From: Abiotrophia defectiva ATCC 49176
Lineage (GTDB): Bacteria; Bacillota; Bacilli; Lactobacillales; Aerococcaceae
DNA length: 64,000 nt
Reading direction: 5' to 3'
NCBI RefSeq assembly: GCF_037041345.1
Contig: NZ_CP146287.1
Coordinates: 499,501-563,500 of the forward strand
Below are positions 7,429-16,180 of this stretch, in pieces. The notes below the pieces were generated by a model that saw only the letters and a program-made list of their open reading frames with translations, searched no databases and was not told where the DNA came from. The stretch's first letter is position 1; each line of letters starts with the position of its first letter. The translations under genes and the position numbers were made by a program.

Positions 7429-9550
7429 TGGGAAAGCAAAACAGTTCGAAGAAGAAATGAAAGCCTATCGTGTTCAAGGATTTACTTGTACTAACTGTGC
7501 AGCCATTTTTGAAAATAATGTTAAAGAACTTCCCGGTGTTCAGGATGCGAAAGTAAATTTCGGAGCATCTAAAGTTTATGTTAAAGGGACGACAACCATT
7601 GAAGAATTAGAAAAAGCAGGAGCATTTGAAAATTTAAAAATTCGAGATGAAAAAGAACAAAGGGTAGAAGGAGAACCTTTTTGGAAGCAGAAAGAAAACA
7701 TTAAGGTATATATATCAGCTCTTTTACTTGTAGTTAGCTGGTTCTTAGGAGAGCAGTATGGTGAAGAGCATGTTCTACCGACAATTGGTTATGCAGCGTC
7801 CATTTTAATCGGTGGATATTCGTTATTTATTAAAGGTCTCAAAAATTTAAGCAGATTAAATTTCGATATGAATACGCTTATGACTATTGCCATTATAGGA
7901 GCTGCAATTATTGGTGAATGGGGTGAAGGGGCAACCGTTGTTATCCTATTTGCGATTAGTGAAGCATTAGAGCGTTATTCAATGGATAAAGCACGTCAAT
8001 CTATTGAATCTTTAATGGATATTGCCCCAAAAGAAGCGTTAATTCGACGAGGCAATGAAGAAATGATGATTCATGTTGATGAGATTCAAGTTGGAGACAT
8101 CATGATAGTTAAGCCCGGTCAAAAGTTAGCAATGGATGGAATAGTGGTTAAAGGTACATCGACATTAAATCAGGCTGCGATTACAGGTGAAAGTGTTCCA
8201 GTAACGAAAATCACAAATGATGAAGTATTTGCAGGAACCTTGAATGAAGAAGGGTTACTTGAGGTTAAAGTAACAAAACGAGTTGAAGATACCACTCTTT
8301 CAAAAATCATTCACTTGGTAGAAGAAGCCCAAGCAGAACGGGCCCCCTCTCAAGCGTTTGTCGATAAATTTGCAAAATACTATACACCAGCTATTGTCAT
8401 ACTAGCTCTTTTAATTGTAGTAGTTCCACCATTATTTGGCGGAGACTGGAGCCAATGGATTTATCAAGGATTAGCTGTATTAGTGGTTGGTTGTCCTTGT
8501 GCATTAGTAGTCTCAACTCCAGTTGCTGTGGTTACAGCAATAGGAAATGCAGCGAAAAATGGTGTATTAATTAAAGGTGGTATCCATTTAGAAGCAGCAG
8601 GACACTTAAAAGCGATAGCCTTTGATAAAACAGGAACATTAACCAAAGGGATTCCAGCTGTAACAGACATTGTGACATATGGTAGAAATGAAAATGAATT
8701 AATAACCATAACATCAGCCATTGAAAAAGGATCGCAGCACCCTCTTGCTTCAGCGATTATGCGAAAAGCAGAAGAAAATGGATTAAAATTCAATGAAGTA
8801 ACAGTAGAGGATTTTCAATCCATTACAGGAAAAGGCGTTAAAGCCAAAATAAATAATGAAATGTATTATGTGGGAAGTCAAAATCTTTTTGAGGAATTAC
8901 ACGGAAGCATTTCAAGCGATAAAAAAGAAAAAATTGCCGATATGCAAACTCAAGGTAAAACGGTGATGGTGTTAGGAACAGAAAAAGAAATTCTTTCGTT
9001 TATTGCCGTAGCCGATGAAATGAGGGAATCGTCTAAAGAAGTTATCGGCAAGTTGAACAATATGGGAATCGAAACAGTGATGCTAACAGGCGATAACCAA
9101 AGAACGGCAACAGCCATCGGAAAACAAGTTGGTGTTTCGGATATTAAAGCTGACTTACTTCCAGAAGATAAGCTTAATTTTATTAAAGAACTTCGAGAAA
9201 AACATCAAAGTGTGGGGATGGTCGGAGATGGCGTGAATGATGCTCCAGCCCTTGCGGCATCTACCGTTGGTGTAGCAATGGGTGGTGCTGGAACTGATAC
9301 AGCTTTAGAAACGGCTGACATCGCCTTAATGTCTGATGATTTGAGTAAATTGCCATATACAATAAAATTAAGTCGTAAGGCTTTAGCAATCATCAAGCAA
9401 AACATTACCTTCTCTTTGGCGATTAAATTAGTGGCATTACTTTTGGTCATGCCCGGTTGGTTAACACTTTGGATAGCGATATTTGCTGATATGGGAGCAA
9501 CTTTACTTGTAACATTAAACAGTTTACGCTTATTGAAAATCAAAGGATAG
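7421..9550 (+). CDS. cadA: Cadmium-translocating P-type ATPase CadA
   Basis: This 709-residue P1B-2 ATPase has an N-terminal metal-binding domain with FTCTNCA (about residues 20-26), six to eight membrane segments, the transmembrane CPC motif (VVGCPCALV, about 355), the phosphorylation site DKTGTLTKG (about 401), HP in GSQHPLA, and GDGVNDAPA (about 602). It pumps Cd2+, Zn2+ and Pb2+ out of the cell. It overlaps cadC. Length and motifs are complete, so it should be functional. AT-rich composition and the flanking IS ends indicate acquisition by transfer. Confidence 0.95.
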   Translation: MSSGKAKQFEEEMKAYRVQGFTCTNCAAIFENNVKELPGVQDAKVNFGASKVYVKGTTTIEELEKAGAFENLKIRDEKEQRVEGEPFWKQKENIKVYISALLLVVSWFLGEQYGEEHVLPTIGYAASILIGGYSLFIKGLKNLSRLNFDMNTLMTIAIIGAAIIGEWGEGATVVILFAISEALERYSMDKARQSIESLMDIAPKEALIRRGNEEMMIHVDEIQVGDIMIVKPGQKLAMDGIVVKGTSTLNQAAITGESVPVTKITNDEVFAGTLNEEGLLEVKVTKRVEDTTLSKIIHLVEEAQAERAPSQAFVDKFAKYYTPAIVILALLIVVVPPLFGGDWSQWIYQGLAVLVVGCPCALVVSTPVAVVTAIGNAAKNGVLIKGGIHLEAAGHLKAIAFDKTGTLTKGIPAVTDIVTYGRNENELITITSAIEKGSQHPLASAIMRKAEENGLKFNEVTVEDFQSITGKGVKAKINNEMYYVGSQNLFEELHGSISSDKKEKIADMQTQGKTVMVLGTEKEILSFIAVADEMRESSKEVIGKLNNMGIETVMLTGDNQRTATAIGKQVGVSDIKADLLPEDKLNFIKELREKHQSVGMVGDGVNDAPALAASTVGVAMGGAGTDTALETADIALMSDDLSKLPYTIKLSRKALAIIKQNITFSLAIKLVALLLVMPGWLTLWIAIFADMGATLLVTLNSLRLLKIKG

Positions 9551-9795
9551 GTTCTAAAATGGGTGTCAACAATCGGGTGCGATCATTGAAAACAATGTTA
9601 TGCTTCAAAAGGGATATTAACAGGAAATATACAACTAAAGGACGCTTTAACTGAGCAACGGAAAAAGCCAAATTTCTCAATTGATGTTGAGAAATTTGGA
9701 GAATGTTTATACGATTAGTAAAGTTGGCGAAAATAATAAAGTTATTAATCTCATGGAGTATTTGAACTTGCAAAAAAATATTTATGAGTCATTGT
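9551..9795 (+). other. AT-rich remnant sequence downstream of cadA
   Basis: No gene is supported. CCAAATTTCTCAA (9668-9680) and TTGAGAAATTTGG (9687-9699) form a perfect 13-bp stem with a 6-nt loop but no U-run, so terminator function is uncertain. Two short frames here (one ending NNKVINLMEYLNLQ.. near 9795) look like decayed ends of mobile-element genes cut by the IS. Confidence 0.45.
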
Positions 9796-9824
9796 ACTGA
9801 CCCCAAAAAGTTAGACAAAAAATA

Positions 9825-10058
9825 TTATTGAAAGGATTTAGTTCTATACTGAACAGGACTAAGTCCTTTTAGTTTTGCTTTAATGCGTTTATTGTTGTAG
9901 TAAAAAATATACTCGGTAATAGCTTGCTCCAGTTGATCCAGAGACTTGAAATTTTTCTCAAATCCGTAAAACATTTCTGTTTTCAAGATACCAAAGAAGG
10001 ACTCCATCATGCCATTATCTATGCTAGTTCCCTTGCGAGACATGGATGGACGTATGCC
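9825..10058 (-). pseudogene. IS3-family transposase orfB, C-terminal fragment
   Basis: The fragment reads GIRPSMSRKGTSIDNGMMES onward, the conserved rve/DDE C-terminal region of IS150-group transposases ('N..ME.FF..LK.E', with the catalytic Glu), and ends at the usual NNKRIKAKLKGLSPVQYR motif. The first ~190 residues, including both catalytic Asp residues, are deleted; only a short LVEELKDKY stretch of the orfB start survives near 10080-10115. It cannot be active. Confidence 0.85.
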
Positions 10059-10124
10059 TTTACTGGCAAGAACAAATTAAATGTACCGCATATTTATCTT
10101 TCAATTCTTCCACTAACTATACAA

Positions 10125-10446
10125 CTACTTGAGGCGACACTTCCTTTCCAATTCCTTGTATTTTTTTAATATTTCTAATTCAACTTCTTTTCTTTTTAGT
10201 TCTAATTTTAATTGATCGATTTCTGAAAGTTCAGCCATTCCTTTTTCGTAAGAATATTGTTTTCCTATCTGTTGGTGGAAACGATGAGTTTCTCCATTTT
10301 TATACCATCTAAACCATGTTTCTACTTGAGTTTCATTTTTTTATGTTTAACTCCTGCATTATTTGTTTTGTACTATATCCCTGTAATTTCATTTCTACGG
10401 CTTTATTCTTTGTATCGACAGAATAGGCCACACGTTTTTTAACCAT
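10125..10446 (-). pseudogene. IS3-family transposase orfA (helix-turn-helix), frameshifted
   Basis: From the ATG complementary to 10444-10446 the frame reads MVKKRVAYSVDTKNKAVEMK and a helix-turn-helix. It then meets a run of seven A (complement of T7 at 10336-10342) where six are needed; the frame stops at once. Removing one A restores an open frame through NETQVETWFRWYKNGE and a leucine-zipper-like Lys/Glu-rich tail to the stop at 10125. Homopolymer slippage or an assembly error could explain it, but the element is dead anyway because of the orfB deletion. Confidence 0.75.
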
Positions 10447-10589
10447 AAAAAGACACCTCCATGTGCATTTGATTATATTGTACCTAATCCAACTTGGAGG
10501 TGTTTTTATTTAATTCTCATTTATGGGGGTCAGTGCCGTGAGCATGACCACCCTTTTTTGAAGAAGGCCGATTGGGCTGGCTTCAAACA

Positions 10590-10640
10590 AATAAGAGCCT
10601 CAAAAGTTGGACCTAAAATCCAGCTTTTGAGGCTCCTTTA
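10590..10640. terminator. Bidirectional terminator
   Basis: GAGCCTCAAAAG (10595-10606) pairs with CTTTTGAGGCTC (10624-10635), a 12-bp stem. U-rich tails on both sides suit the end of the minus-strand exporter gene and of anything read from the left. Confidence 0.75.
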
Positions 10641-10666
10641 TACTTTACAGGCCTTAATTTCTAGCC

Positions 10667-12439
10667 TTATTCTTCCCGATACAAATCTGCCTGTAGAGCA
10701 TATAAATCAGCATAGTAGGCGTTATGCTGCAGTAACTGGTCGTGGTGATCAAAGCCGACGACTTGGCCGTCTTTTAGGACTAATACCTTATCGGCTTTTT
10801 TGACCATGGCCAAGCGGTGTGTGACAAAGAGAACAGTCTTGTTTTCCGCTAGTTCAAGAAACTTGGTGACAAGTTGATTCTCTGCGCGTGCATCTAAGGC
10901 AGCAGTTGGCTCATCGAGGATGAGAATGGGTGCTTGAGAATAGAAGGCACGTGCCAAGGCAAGTTTTTGCCATTGGCCGCCCGAAAGCTAGCGGGAATCT
11001 TCAAAACGTTTGCCTAGGGTTTGGTCCAAGGTTAGCAAGTCGCCTTCTTCAATTCCGCCACGTTGCAGGCTAGCTTGCAAGGCAAGGGGGTCATCGACTT
11101 GGTCAATTCGTGATAAGGCCACATTCTCTCGGACTGTCAGGTCAAACTTAGCGAAATCCTGGAAGACGGCGCTGAACTGTTGCCGGTAGTGGACGATATC
11201 TAAGTCCAAAATGTTATGGCCATCAAACTCTACCTGACCTTTATCCGCCAGATAGAATCCTAACAAGAGTTTGATTAAGGTAGACTTGCCGGCCCCATTT
11301 TCACCGACCAGGGCGATTTTTTGACCACGTGCTATGTCAAAGCTGACTTGGGACAGGGTGGCTTTATCTGCGCCTGGATAAGTGAAGCTGACATTTTGAA
11401 ATTCGAGTGAGTCAAATTCACTCGGAACTTCTTGATTTCCAAAACTGGTTTCTTCCTCAAGTTCCAAGAAGTCAAAGAAATTAGACATATAGAGGAGCGT
11501 ATCATAGAGCAAGCTCGAATCCTCTACCAAGCGGCTGACACCTTGAATGGTGTAGGTGATTGCAGTCGCAAAAATCATAATAGCGCCCACGGCGAAGAGT
11601 CCGGACTTGACCCCTTGAACAAGATAGGCAAAGCTCAGGACACTGACAAGGCCAGTCACTACTAGAAAGGCAGTTGAGAGCCAGAGCTGACGCCGTCGGT
11701 TGCCTTGAACTGCGGAGCGTATTTGGCTGAAAATTTGCCGATACTTATTTTGGAAGTAGCCATGCAAATGATAGAGACGGACTTCCTTGATATAGTCTGC
11801 TGTCAGTACAAGGCTCGCGTAGTAGCTTAGTTTGCGCGAATCCTCACTGTTAGCAACCAAGGTTTCAAAGGCCTGTTGCTGAATCCGATAAGCCATCAGA
11901 CCTTGAGGAATCAGCACCATGATTAAGACCACCGCAATCAGCCAATGGAATTGGCTGAGGAGGGCGAACATGGAAATCACCAAGAGGGCATTGCTGATGA
12001 GACTGGTCCCGAAAACTAGCAGATTGACCGGACGCCAACTGGCTTCAGAACTGATTAAATCAATTTTATTGTAGAAGTCATGGTCTTCATACCAAGCCAA
12101 GGTCTGGATAGATTCCGCCTTTTTCATTATCTGATCATTAAGGGCAAAGGTTAACTGGTCAGTCAAGCGACCCTGTAAATAAAGGTTGAGAGGGGTCATG
12201 GCATTGCCCAGTATGAAAGCTAGCCCCCAAGCTAATAGGAGCCAGACTCCTTCTTGTCTACCACTTGCCAGTTCATTCATGAGCTGGTTAATCAGATAGA
12301 GCGTTAGGGAAGGCAGTAAGGCTTGTAGGGGAATGGTAATCAAAAGTCCCAGAGCTAAGCCACCCGCTGCCTGCCAGACAAAACGAAGACTGCGGTAGTA
12401 GAGCGACATATAGGATGTGAAAGTAGAAAATAAGCTCAT
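10667..12439 (-). pseudogene. ABC peptide exporter (fused TM-ATPase) interrupted by one amber codon
   Basis: The frame from 12439 encodes an exporter half-transporter: six membrane segments in the first ~310 residues, then an ATPase with Walker A GENGAGKST (about residue 378). At 10988-10990 a TAG replaces one sense codon just before the LSGGQ signature; after it the same frame continues (LSGGQWQKLALARA, LILDEPTAALDAR, VTHR) to 10667. No other damage is seen, so the loss is recent or is a sequence error. Without readthrough the protein lacks the signature and Walker B. The ATG has no clear ribosome site, so it may depend on coupling to the peptide gene 20 nt upstream. The closest kinds are NisT/McjD-like exporters without a peptidase domain. 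Confidence 0.8.
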
Positions 12440-12449
12440 AAATTATTGG

Positions 12450-12473
12450 CTCAAGCAGCTTATCGCGCTTGAG
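12450..12473 (-). promoter_or_regulatory. Intercistronic hairpin between peptide gene and exporter
   Basis: CTCAAGC and GCTTGAG flank a short loop that includes the peptide gene's stop codon. No U-run follows. Such hairpins between a peptide precursor gene and its exporter often stabilise the upstream message or lower expression of the transporter; that role is inferred. Confidence 0.45.
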
Positions 12474-12663
12474 TCAGATTCCCTGAGTCGTAGGAGTGAT
12501 TTGGGGAAGAGTAGCTTTCAGATAGACTAGCCACATCCTTACTAGTATGAAATGCTACCTTTCCATTGTTTGTTTGAGTCACTGAATCTTTACCCCAAAT
12601 CATGTTAGCCAAAGGATACTTTGAGTCATGATTAAGGAATCCATAGAAAGCAAAATTCGACAT
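12460..12663 (-). CDS. 67-residue peptide of unknown function upstream of peptide exporter
   Basis: I choose the ATG complementary to 12661-12663, which has ACGGAGG 7 nt before it, over the longer frame that begins at 12756 without a ribosome site. The product starts MSNFAFYGF, has no signal peptide or membrane helix, and has a C-terminal half very rich in Ser/Thr/Asn/His/Tyr (SLSESYSSPNHSYDSG). It contains no Cys, no GG leader site and no LPXTG. A strong promoter lies ahead and a fused ABC exporter follows after 20 nt. A small unmodified or modified exported peptide (bacteriocin, pheromone) is a reasonable guess. No tailoring enzyme gene is adjacent. I recognise no family. Confidence 0.6.
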   Translation of the reverse strand: MSNFAFYGFLNHDSKYPLANMIWGKDSVTQTNNGKVAFHTSKDVASLSESYSSPNHSYDSGNLTQAR

Positions 12664-12837
12664 GCATAAACCTCCGTTCATCGTGATGACTATTATAAGT
12701 GTTGATCGATGACGACTAGCATTGTAAATCAGTTTAAGGCACATCCTTTGTTTCAAGGAAGTGACCTAGTTAAATTGAGTCATGGGTATCACTTCTTTCA
12801 AGTAAGGCTTGGGAGTCAGATACATAGGTTTACTAGT

Positions 12838-12865
12838 ATTATACAAGGAAAAGTTAGAAAGTCAA
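12838..12865 (-). promoter_or_regulatory. Strong promoter of the peptide gene
   Basis: On the minus strand TTGACT (complement of 12860-12865) and a perfect TATAAT (complement of 12838-12843) are 16 nt apart. The transcript would have a leader of about 165 nt before the peptide ATG. Confidence 0.7.
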
Positions 12866-12881
12866 ATCTATTTCTATTGGT

Positions 12882-12911
12882 AATCTAATTATATGTGTAT
12901 ATCATTAGATT
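12882..12911. promoter_or_regulatory. Operator-like dyad upstream of the peptide promoter
   Basis: AATCTAAT (12882-12889) and ATTAGATT (12904-12911) are perfect inverted half-sites 14 nt apart, lying just upstream of the -35. Their position suits an activator site; no regulator gene is adjacent. Confidence 0.4.
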
Positions 12912-12995
12912 GATAACATGCCTCAAATAAGAGAGAGTGGCTGAGAAATCATTCAGGTTAAAAGCCAGGTTTAAGCTAGCCAGCTGCACCTTAGA

Positions 12996-13029
12996 CAAAA
13001 AAGCAGTAAATCGTAAGTGATTTACTGCT
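12996..13029 (-). terminator. Terminator of the membrane protein gene at 13046
   Basis: CAGTAAATC (13004-13012) and GATTTACTG (13019-13027) form a perfect 9-bp stem; on the minus strand it is followed by CTTTTTTG. Confidence 0.85.
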
Positions 13030-13045
13030 GAGTGTTTTTTGATGC

Positions 13046-13537
13046 TTATATAGATCTGTCAATTTCCTTGGCTATTTTGCTCTTTCTAAGTTTCCTCTTT
13101 GCCACCTTATTTAAGAGAACTAGGGGATTGAGGCTGTATGACAGTTGCCAGTGAAAGTAGTTAATCCACTCTATAAGGGCGAATAGCCAAATGGCTACTG
13201 CTATCAGGCTAACTGGCCAGGAGCTGAACTCGATTAGAATGATTGGCATGCCGAGGGCTAATAGGATGAGGTCTACTTGTCTGAGTAGGCCATAAATCCG
13301 GCCTGTCTGCTTGATCGCAAAATTGGGCTTGCGAAGGCGCTTGATCAGAATCCACCAATAAAGGGAACCTTGTAGCAAGATAAGGCTGACTAGCAGGAGG
13401 GGGTAAGCAATGGCAATCAGGGCTTGTGGTGTGGTTAACCATTTTTTGAAGAGGAAGAAATTGAGCCAGAAGACGGCAAGGGCAACTAATTCGCCACTGG
13501 CCAGACTATAGAGTTTTTGCTTAATATAAGCTTTCAC
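13046..13537 (-). CDS. Four-helix integral membrane protein of unknown function
   Basis: About 163 residues with four hydrophobic helices (roughly residues 15-30, 42-65, 85-105 and 108-130) and a basic C-terminal tail (KVAKRKLRKSKIAKE). Two GTG starts are possible: one at 13549, which touches the GGGAGG ribosome site, and one at 13537, 11 nt away. I prefer the latter. I recognise no family. It has its own terminator and faces away from the secreted-protein gene at 13768. Confidence 0.55.
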   Translation of the reverse strand: MKAYIKQKLYSLASGELVALAVFWLNFFLFKKWLTTPQALIAIAYPLLLVSLILLQGSLYWWILIKRLRKPNFAIKQTGRIYGLLRQVDLILLALGMPIILIEFSSWPVSLIAVAIWLFALIEWINYFHWQLSYSLNPLVLLNKVAKRKLRKSKIAKEIDRSI

Positions 13538-13634
13538 AGTATGCGACACCTCCCTTATCTTAAATTCTAAAGGGCTTAGGAGCCAAATACAAGTTTAATT
13601 TAAAAAAGGGCTTCCAAAATGGTGGTCACTGGTG

Positions 13635-13640
13635 TATAAT
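13635..13640 (+). promoter_or_regulatory. Extended -10 promoter
   Basis: TGGTGTATAAT is an extended -10 box (TG-N-TATAAT). No good -35 is seen. It would drive the two tiny frames at 13672-13756 and the secreted protein. Confidence 0.45.
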
Positions 13641-13693
13641 GAAAAAAATATTAAAGCAAGAGGTGAATTTAATGAAAGAAACTAGGTCGCTTA

Positions 13694-13756
13694 ATGTCAA
13701 TCCCCTCAATAGCACTGGCTATTATTGTTCTTAATTTATGGTATCTAGCGAGTTAG
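13694..13756 (+). CDS. Possible 20-residue hydrophobic peptide
   Basis: ATG 13694 opens a 20-codon frame (MSIPSIALAI...) that is almost entirely hydrophobic and ends inside the ribosome site of the next gene, suggesting coupling. A second short frame starts at ATG 13672 after AAGAGGTGAATTTA and overlaps it in another phase (MKETRSL...). A single +1 change at about 13693 would join MKETRSL to the hydrophobic part as one 27-residue membrane peptide, so this may be a broken small gene. Low confidence that either is translated. Confidence 0.25.
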   Translation: MSIPSIALAIIVLNLWYLAS

Positions 13757-13767
13757 GAGGAAACACT

Positions 13768-14379
13768 ATGAACCATACGCACTATACCCTAGCAGCCAAT
13801 CGTCAGTACGCAAGCAAGCGGACCTTATTTTATTCACTTCTAGTAACTTTCATGCTAGTCTTATCCCTTGTCACGCCTAGTCTAGCCCTGGCTCAGTCTA
13901 ATGCCTTGTCAGGGACTTATCAAGCGCAATCTGCCCATCTCGTTAAGAAGGTAACTGTCACGGACACCGGTATGGAGCTTGAGATTGATGCTGAGCAACT
14001 AGCTAAGCAAAGTCAAGCCTTCCAAACTTTAATGACCGTCAACCAGCGAGCGCTAGCTAAGAAGATTAAACCCGGCATGACTAGCCAGGAAATCGAGAAA
14101 ACGCGCCAAGAACTGGGGCTGGATGTGGCCGCCTATCAGAAAGCCCTAGGACAAGAAGTAGATCCAGATAAGATGGTAGAAGTCCTGGAGAATCAGGTGT
14201 CCGGTCTTTACGCCCATGTTAGAGAGACAGGGACTATCTATCTGCGGCTAACGAAGCCAGAACTGAGCCAGTCAGAAGGCACGATTCGGGTTCGCCTACT
14301 AGGTGAAGAAGTCCTGACCTTGACCGAGGTCTCAGATCAGGGCTTTAAGTTGGATCAGGTCTCTTTCGTTAAAGAATAG
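13768..14379 (+). CDS. Secreted protein of unknown function
   Basis: ATG 13768 has TTAGGAGGAAACACT just before it and is preferred over ATG 13738. The 203-residue product has a basic N-terminus (RQYASKRT), a hydrophobic core (about residues 22-42) and a signal peptidase-like site after SLALAQS. The mature part is mixed alpha/beta, with a MTSQEIEKTRQELGLD helix and no Cys, LPXTG or lipobox. Probably released or weakly wall-associated. I do not recognise the family. A terminator follows. Confidence 0.65.
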   Translation: MNHTHYTLAANRQYASKRTLFYSLLVTFMLVLSLVTPSLALAQSNALSGTYQAQSAHLVKKVTVTDTGMELEIDAEQLAKQSQAFQTLMTVNQRALAKKIKPGMTSQEIEKTRQELGLDVAAYQKALGQEVDPDKMVEVLENQVSGLYAHVRETGTIYLRLTKPELSQSEGTIRVRLLGEEVLTLTEVSDQGFKLDQVSFVKE

Positions 14380-14385
14380 TCTCCT

Positions 14386-14416
14386 AAGCACCTTGCCTGA
14401 GGGCAGGGTGTTTTTG
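14386..14416 (+). terminator. Rho-independent terminator
   Basis: CACCTTGCC (14389-14397) and GGCAGGGTG (14402-14410) pair with one G-U wobble, followed by TTTTTG. Confidence 0.85.
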
Positions 14417-14495
14417 TCTTTGGGAGGGCCTTTTGGGCTTGCAGTTGCTACCTTATCCCGCTACAATAAAATGAGAAGACATAAGGAGGCCGGTC

Positions 14496-15827
14496 ATGAC
14501 ATTTCCAGCAGGATTTCAAGCAAAATATTTAGCCCTATTGGGCCCAGAAGAGGGGCAGGCCTTCCTAGATTCCTTTAAGTTAGAGGCGGAGTCCGGCTTC
14601 CGGGTCAACCCTCTCAAGGCCAGTCAGTCAGCTTTGCCTGAATCAGCCCAGCCCATGCCGGGCACCCCTTGGGGTTACTATGGCAAGGTGGCAGGCAGCT
14701 CGACCGCCCATGTAACAGGCTTGGTCTACTCTCAGGAGCCAGCCGCTCAAATGGTGGGCCAGGCAGCCGCGCCCCAGCCAGGGCTCAAGGTCCTGGACTT
14801 GGCAGCCGCTCCTGGGGGCAAGTCGACCCATTTGCTGTCATACTTAGATAACCAAGGCCTCTTAGTAGCCAACGAAATTCATCCCAAGCGCAGCAAGATT
14901 CTGGCTGAGAATCTGGAGCGATTCGGGGCTCGCAATGTAGTGGCAACCAATGAGTCGCCAGAGCGCTTGGCCCAGGTCTTTCCGGCTTACTTTGACCTGA
15001 TTGTGCTGGATGCCCCCTGCTCGGGGGAAGGCATGTTCCGTAAGCAGGCTGAGGCCATGGACTACTGGACGCCGGAATATCCTAGCCAGTGTGCGGCGCT
15101 GCAGCGAGAAATTCTGGAGCGGGCGCTGTTAATGCTTAAGCCAGGCGGGACCTTGGTTTATTCGACTTGCACTTGGGCACCTGAGGAGAATGAGGACATC
15201 GTGGCTTGGTTACTGGAACACTATCCGCTGACCTTGCTTGAGGTGCCTAAGCTCAATGGCATGGTGCCGGGCCTGTCTTATGCTGAGACTGCCCGCATGT
15301 ATCCGCAACATTTCCGGGGCGAGGGGCAGTTTGTGGCCAAGTTCTGCTATGAGGGGCAGGAGACTGAAAGCAAGTCTCGTAAATTCAAGCCACTCAAAGC
15401 CAAAGTGACGGCTGAGCAGCTCAAGCTCTGGCAGGACTTTGCGGCTAGTCATCTGACTGTGACCTTGCCTGGCGTCCTCCAGACTTTTGGCGACCATCTC
15501 TATCTCTTGCCAGAGGGTCTGCCGGATTTAGGCAAATTACGGATTGCTCACAAAGGTCTGCATTTGGGCGAATTCAAGAAGAAGCGCTTCGAGCCTAGTT
15601 TTGCTCTGGGCTTGGCACTGCGGCCGGATGAGACGGTTAGCCAGGTGGCCCTGTCCGAAGAGCAAGTCACCTGCTACCTGGCCGGCGAGACGGTCGATTT
15701 GGCAGAGGACAAACCAAATGGCTGGTACCAAGTCCTAGCGGGCGGCAACGGCCTAGGCTTCGCCAAGGTCACCGGCCGAGTGCTCAAGAATTACTATCCA
15801 AAAGGCCTACGCCTACGCCGCAGCTGA
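14496..15827 (+). CDS. RsmF-like rRNA (cytosine-5) methyltransferase, NOL1/NOP2/Sun family
   Basis: This 443-residue protein has the SAM-binding motif LDLAAAPGGKSTHL (about residues 96-109), motif IV with the catalytic Cys in DAPCSGEGMFRK (about 172-183), and the second Cys in VYSTCTWAPEEN (about 223-234). The order and the C-terminal RNA-binding extension fit RsmF-type m5C methyltransferases of Firmicutes, acting on 16S rRNA. AAGGAGG precedes ATG 14496. Specific target position is not deducible. Confidence 0.9.
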   Translation: MTFPAGFQAKYLALLGPEEGQAFLDSFKLEAESGFRVNPLKASQSALPESAQPMPGTPWGYYGKVAGSSTAHVTGLVYSQEPAAQMVGQAAAPQPGLKVLDLAAAPGGKSTHLLSYLDNQGLLVANEIHPKRSKILAENLERFGARNVVATNESPERLAQVFPAYFDLIVLDAPCSGEGMFRKQAEAMDYWTPEYPSQCAALQREILERALLMLKPGGTLVYSTCTWAPEENEDIVAWLLEHYPLTLLEVPKLNGMVPGLSYAETARMYPQHFRGEGQFVAKFCYEGQETESKSRKFKPLKAKVTAEQLKLWQDFAASHLTVTLPGVLQTFGDHLYLLPEGLPDLGKLRIAHKGLHLGEFKKKRFEPSFALGLALRPDETVSQVALSEEQVTCYLAGETVDLAEDKPNGWYQVLAGGNGLGFAKVTGRVLKNYYPKGLRLRRS

Positions 15828-15860
15828 GTGCGCTGATGGCGGAAACAGGGGAAAGGCTGA

Positions 15861-16106
15861 GAGCTAGTGGACCACTCCGTCGAGTGGACCACTAGCTCGG
15901 CGAGAAAGCCTGGAAAAAGGGGCAAACTGAGTCAAAAGCCGAGAGCCAGTGGACCACTCCGTCGAGTGGACCACTAGCTCGGGGCGGAAGCCTGGATAAA
16001 GGCGCAAATCGGTCCAAAAGTCGTGAGCCAGTGGCCCACTCTGTCGAGTGGACCACTAGCTCGGCGAGAAAGCCCTGAAAAGGGCTCAAGCTGAGTCGAA
16101 AGCTCA
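15861..16106. repeat. Three tandem 82-bp repeats, each with a 38-nt palindrome
   Basis: Nearly identical 38-nt hairpins begin at 15861, 15943 and 16025, exactly 82 bp apart. Each has 14-bp arms (GAGCTAGTGGACCACT ... AGTGGACCACTAGCTC, one A-A mismatch) around CCGTCG or CTGTCG. The 44-nt spacers also align with one another but have diverged more than the hairpins. Because 82 is not a multiple of 3, a repeated protein is excluded. It lies between two convergent genes. The 353-bp gap (15828-16180) holds nothing else except the terminator at 16128-16163. Confidence 0.85.
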
Positions 16107-16127
16107 TAAGCCAAAAAGAAAACACAC

Positions 16128-16163
16128 AAAAAAGCGAGGCAGCACTGGGCTGGCTCGCTTTTA
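16128..16163. terminator. Bidirectional terminator
   Basis: AAAAGCGAG (16130-16138) and CTCGCTTTT (16154-16162) with inner GCAGC/GCTGG pairing serve the converging genes. Confidence 0.8.
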
Positions 16164-16180
16164 CTTTGTCTACTATGAGA

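Larger units (their letters stand above)
9796..10534 (-). mobile_element. Internally deleted IS3-family (IS150-like) insertion sequence
   Basis: Ends are ACTGACCCC (9796-9804) and GGGGTCAGT (10526-10534). The minus strand holds a frameshifted orfA and the last ~78 residues of orfB, joined by a deletion that removed most of the DDE transposase. At 739 bp it is about half the usual 1.2-1.5 kb. It is non-autonomous. Its promoter end is the same sequence that makes up the miniature element at 5716-5828. Confidence 0.85.

Noticed and set aside
9924-10169. 81-codon plus-strand frame within the IS
   Set aside because: Opposite strand of the transposase remnants; no ribosome site or recognisable product.
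10667-10957. Independent short ATPase gene downstream of the exporter
   Set aside because: It is in the same frame as the exporter and begins in the middle of the signature motif; it is the exporter's own C-terminus after the amber codon.
15861-16106. Possible CRISPR array
   Set aside because: Only three units, the 38-nt palindrome is larger than usual, spacers resemble each other, and no cas genes are present.
15892-16125. 77-codon minus-strand frame across the 82-bp repeats
   Set aside because: The repeat period is not a multiple of 3, there is no ribosome site, and the 'protein' only reflects the palindromes in different phases.
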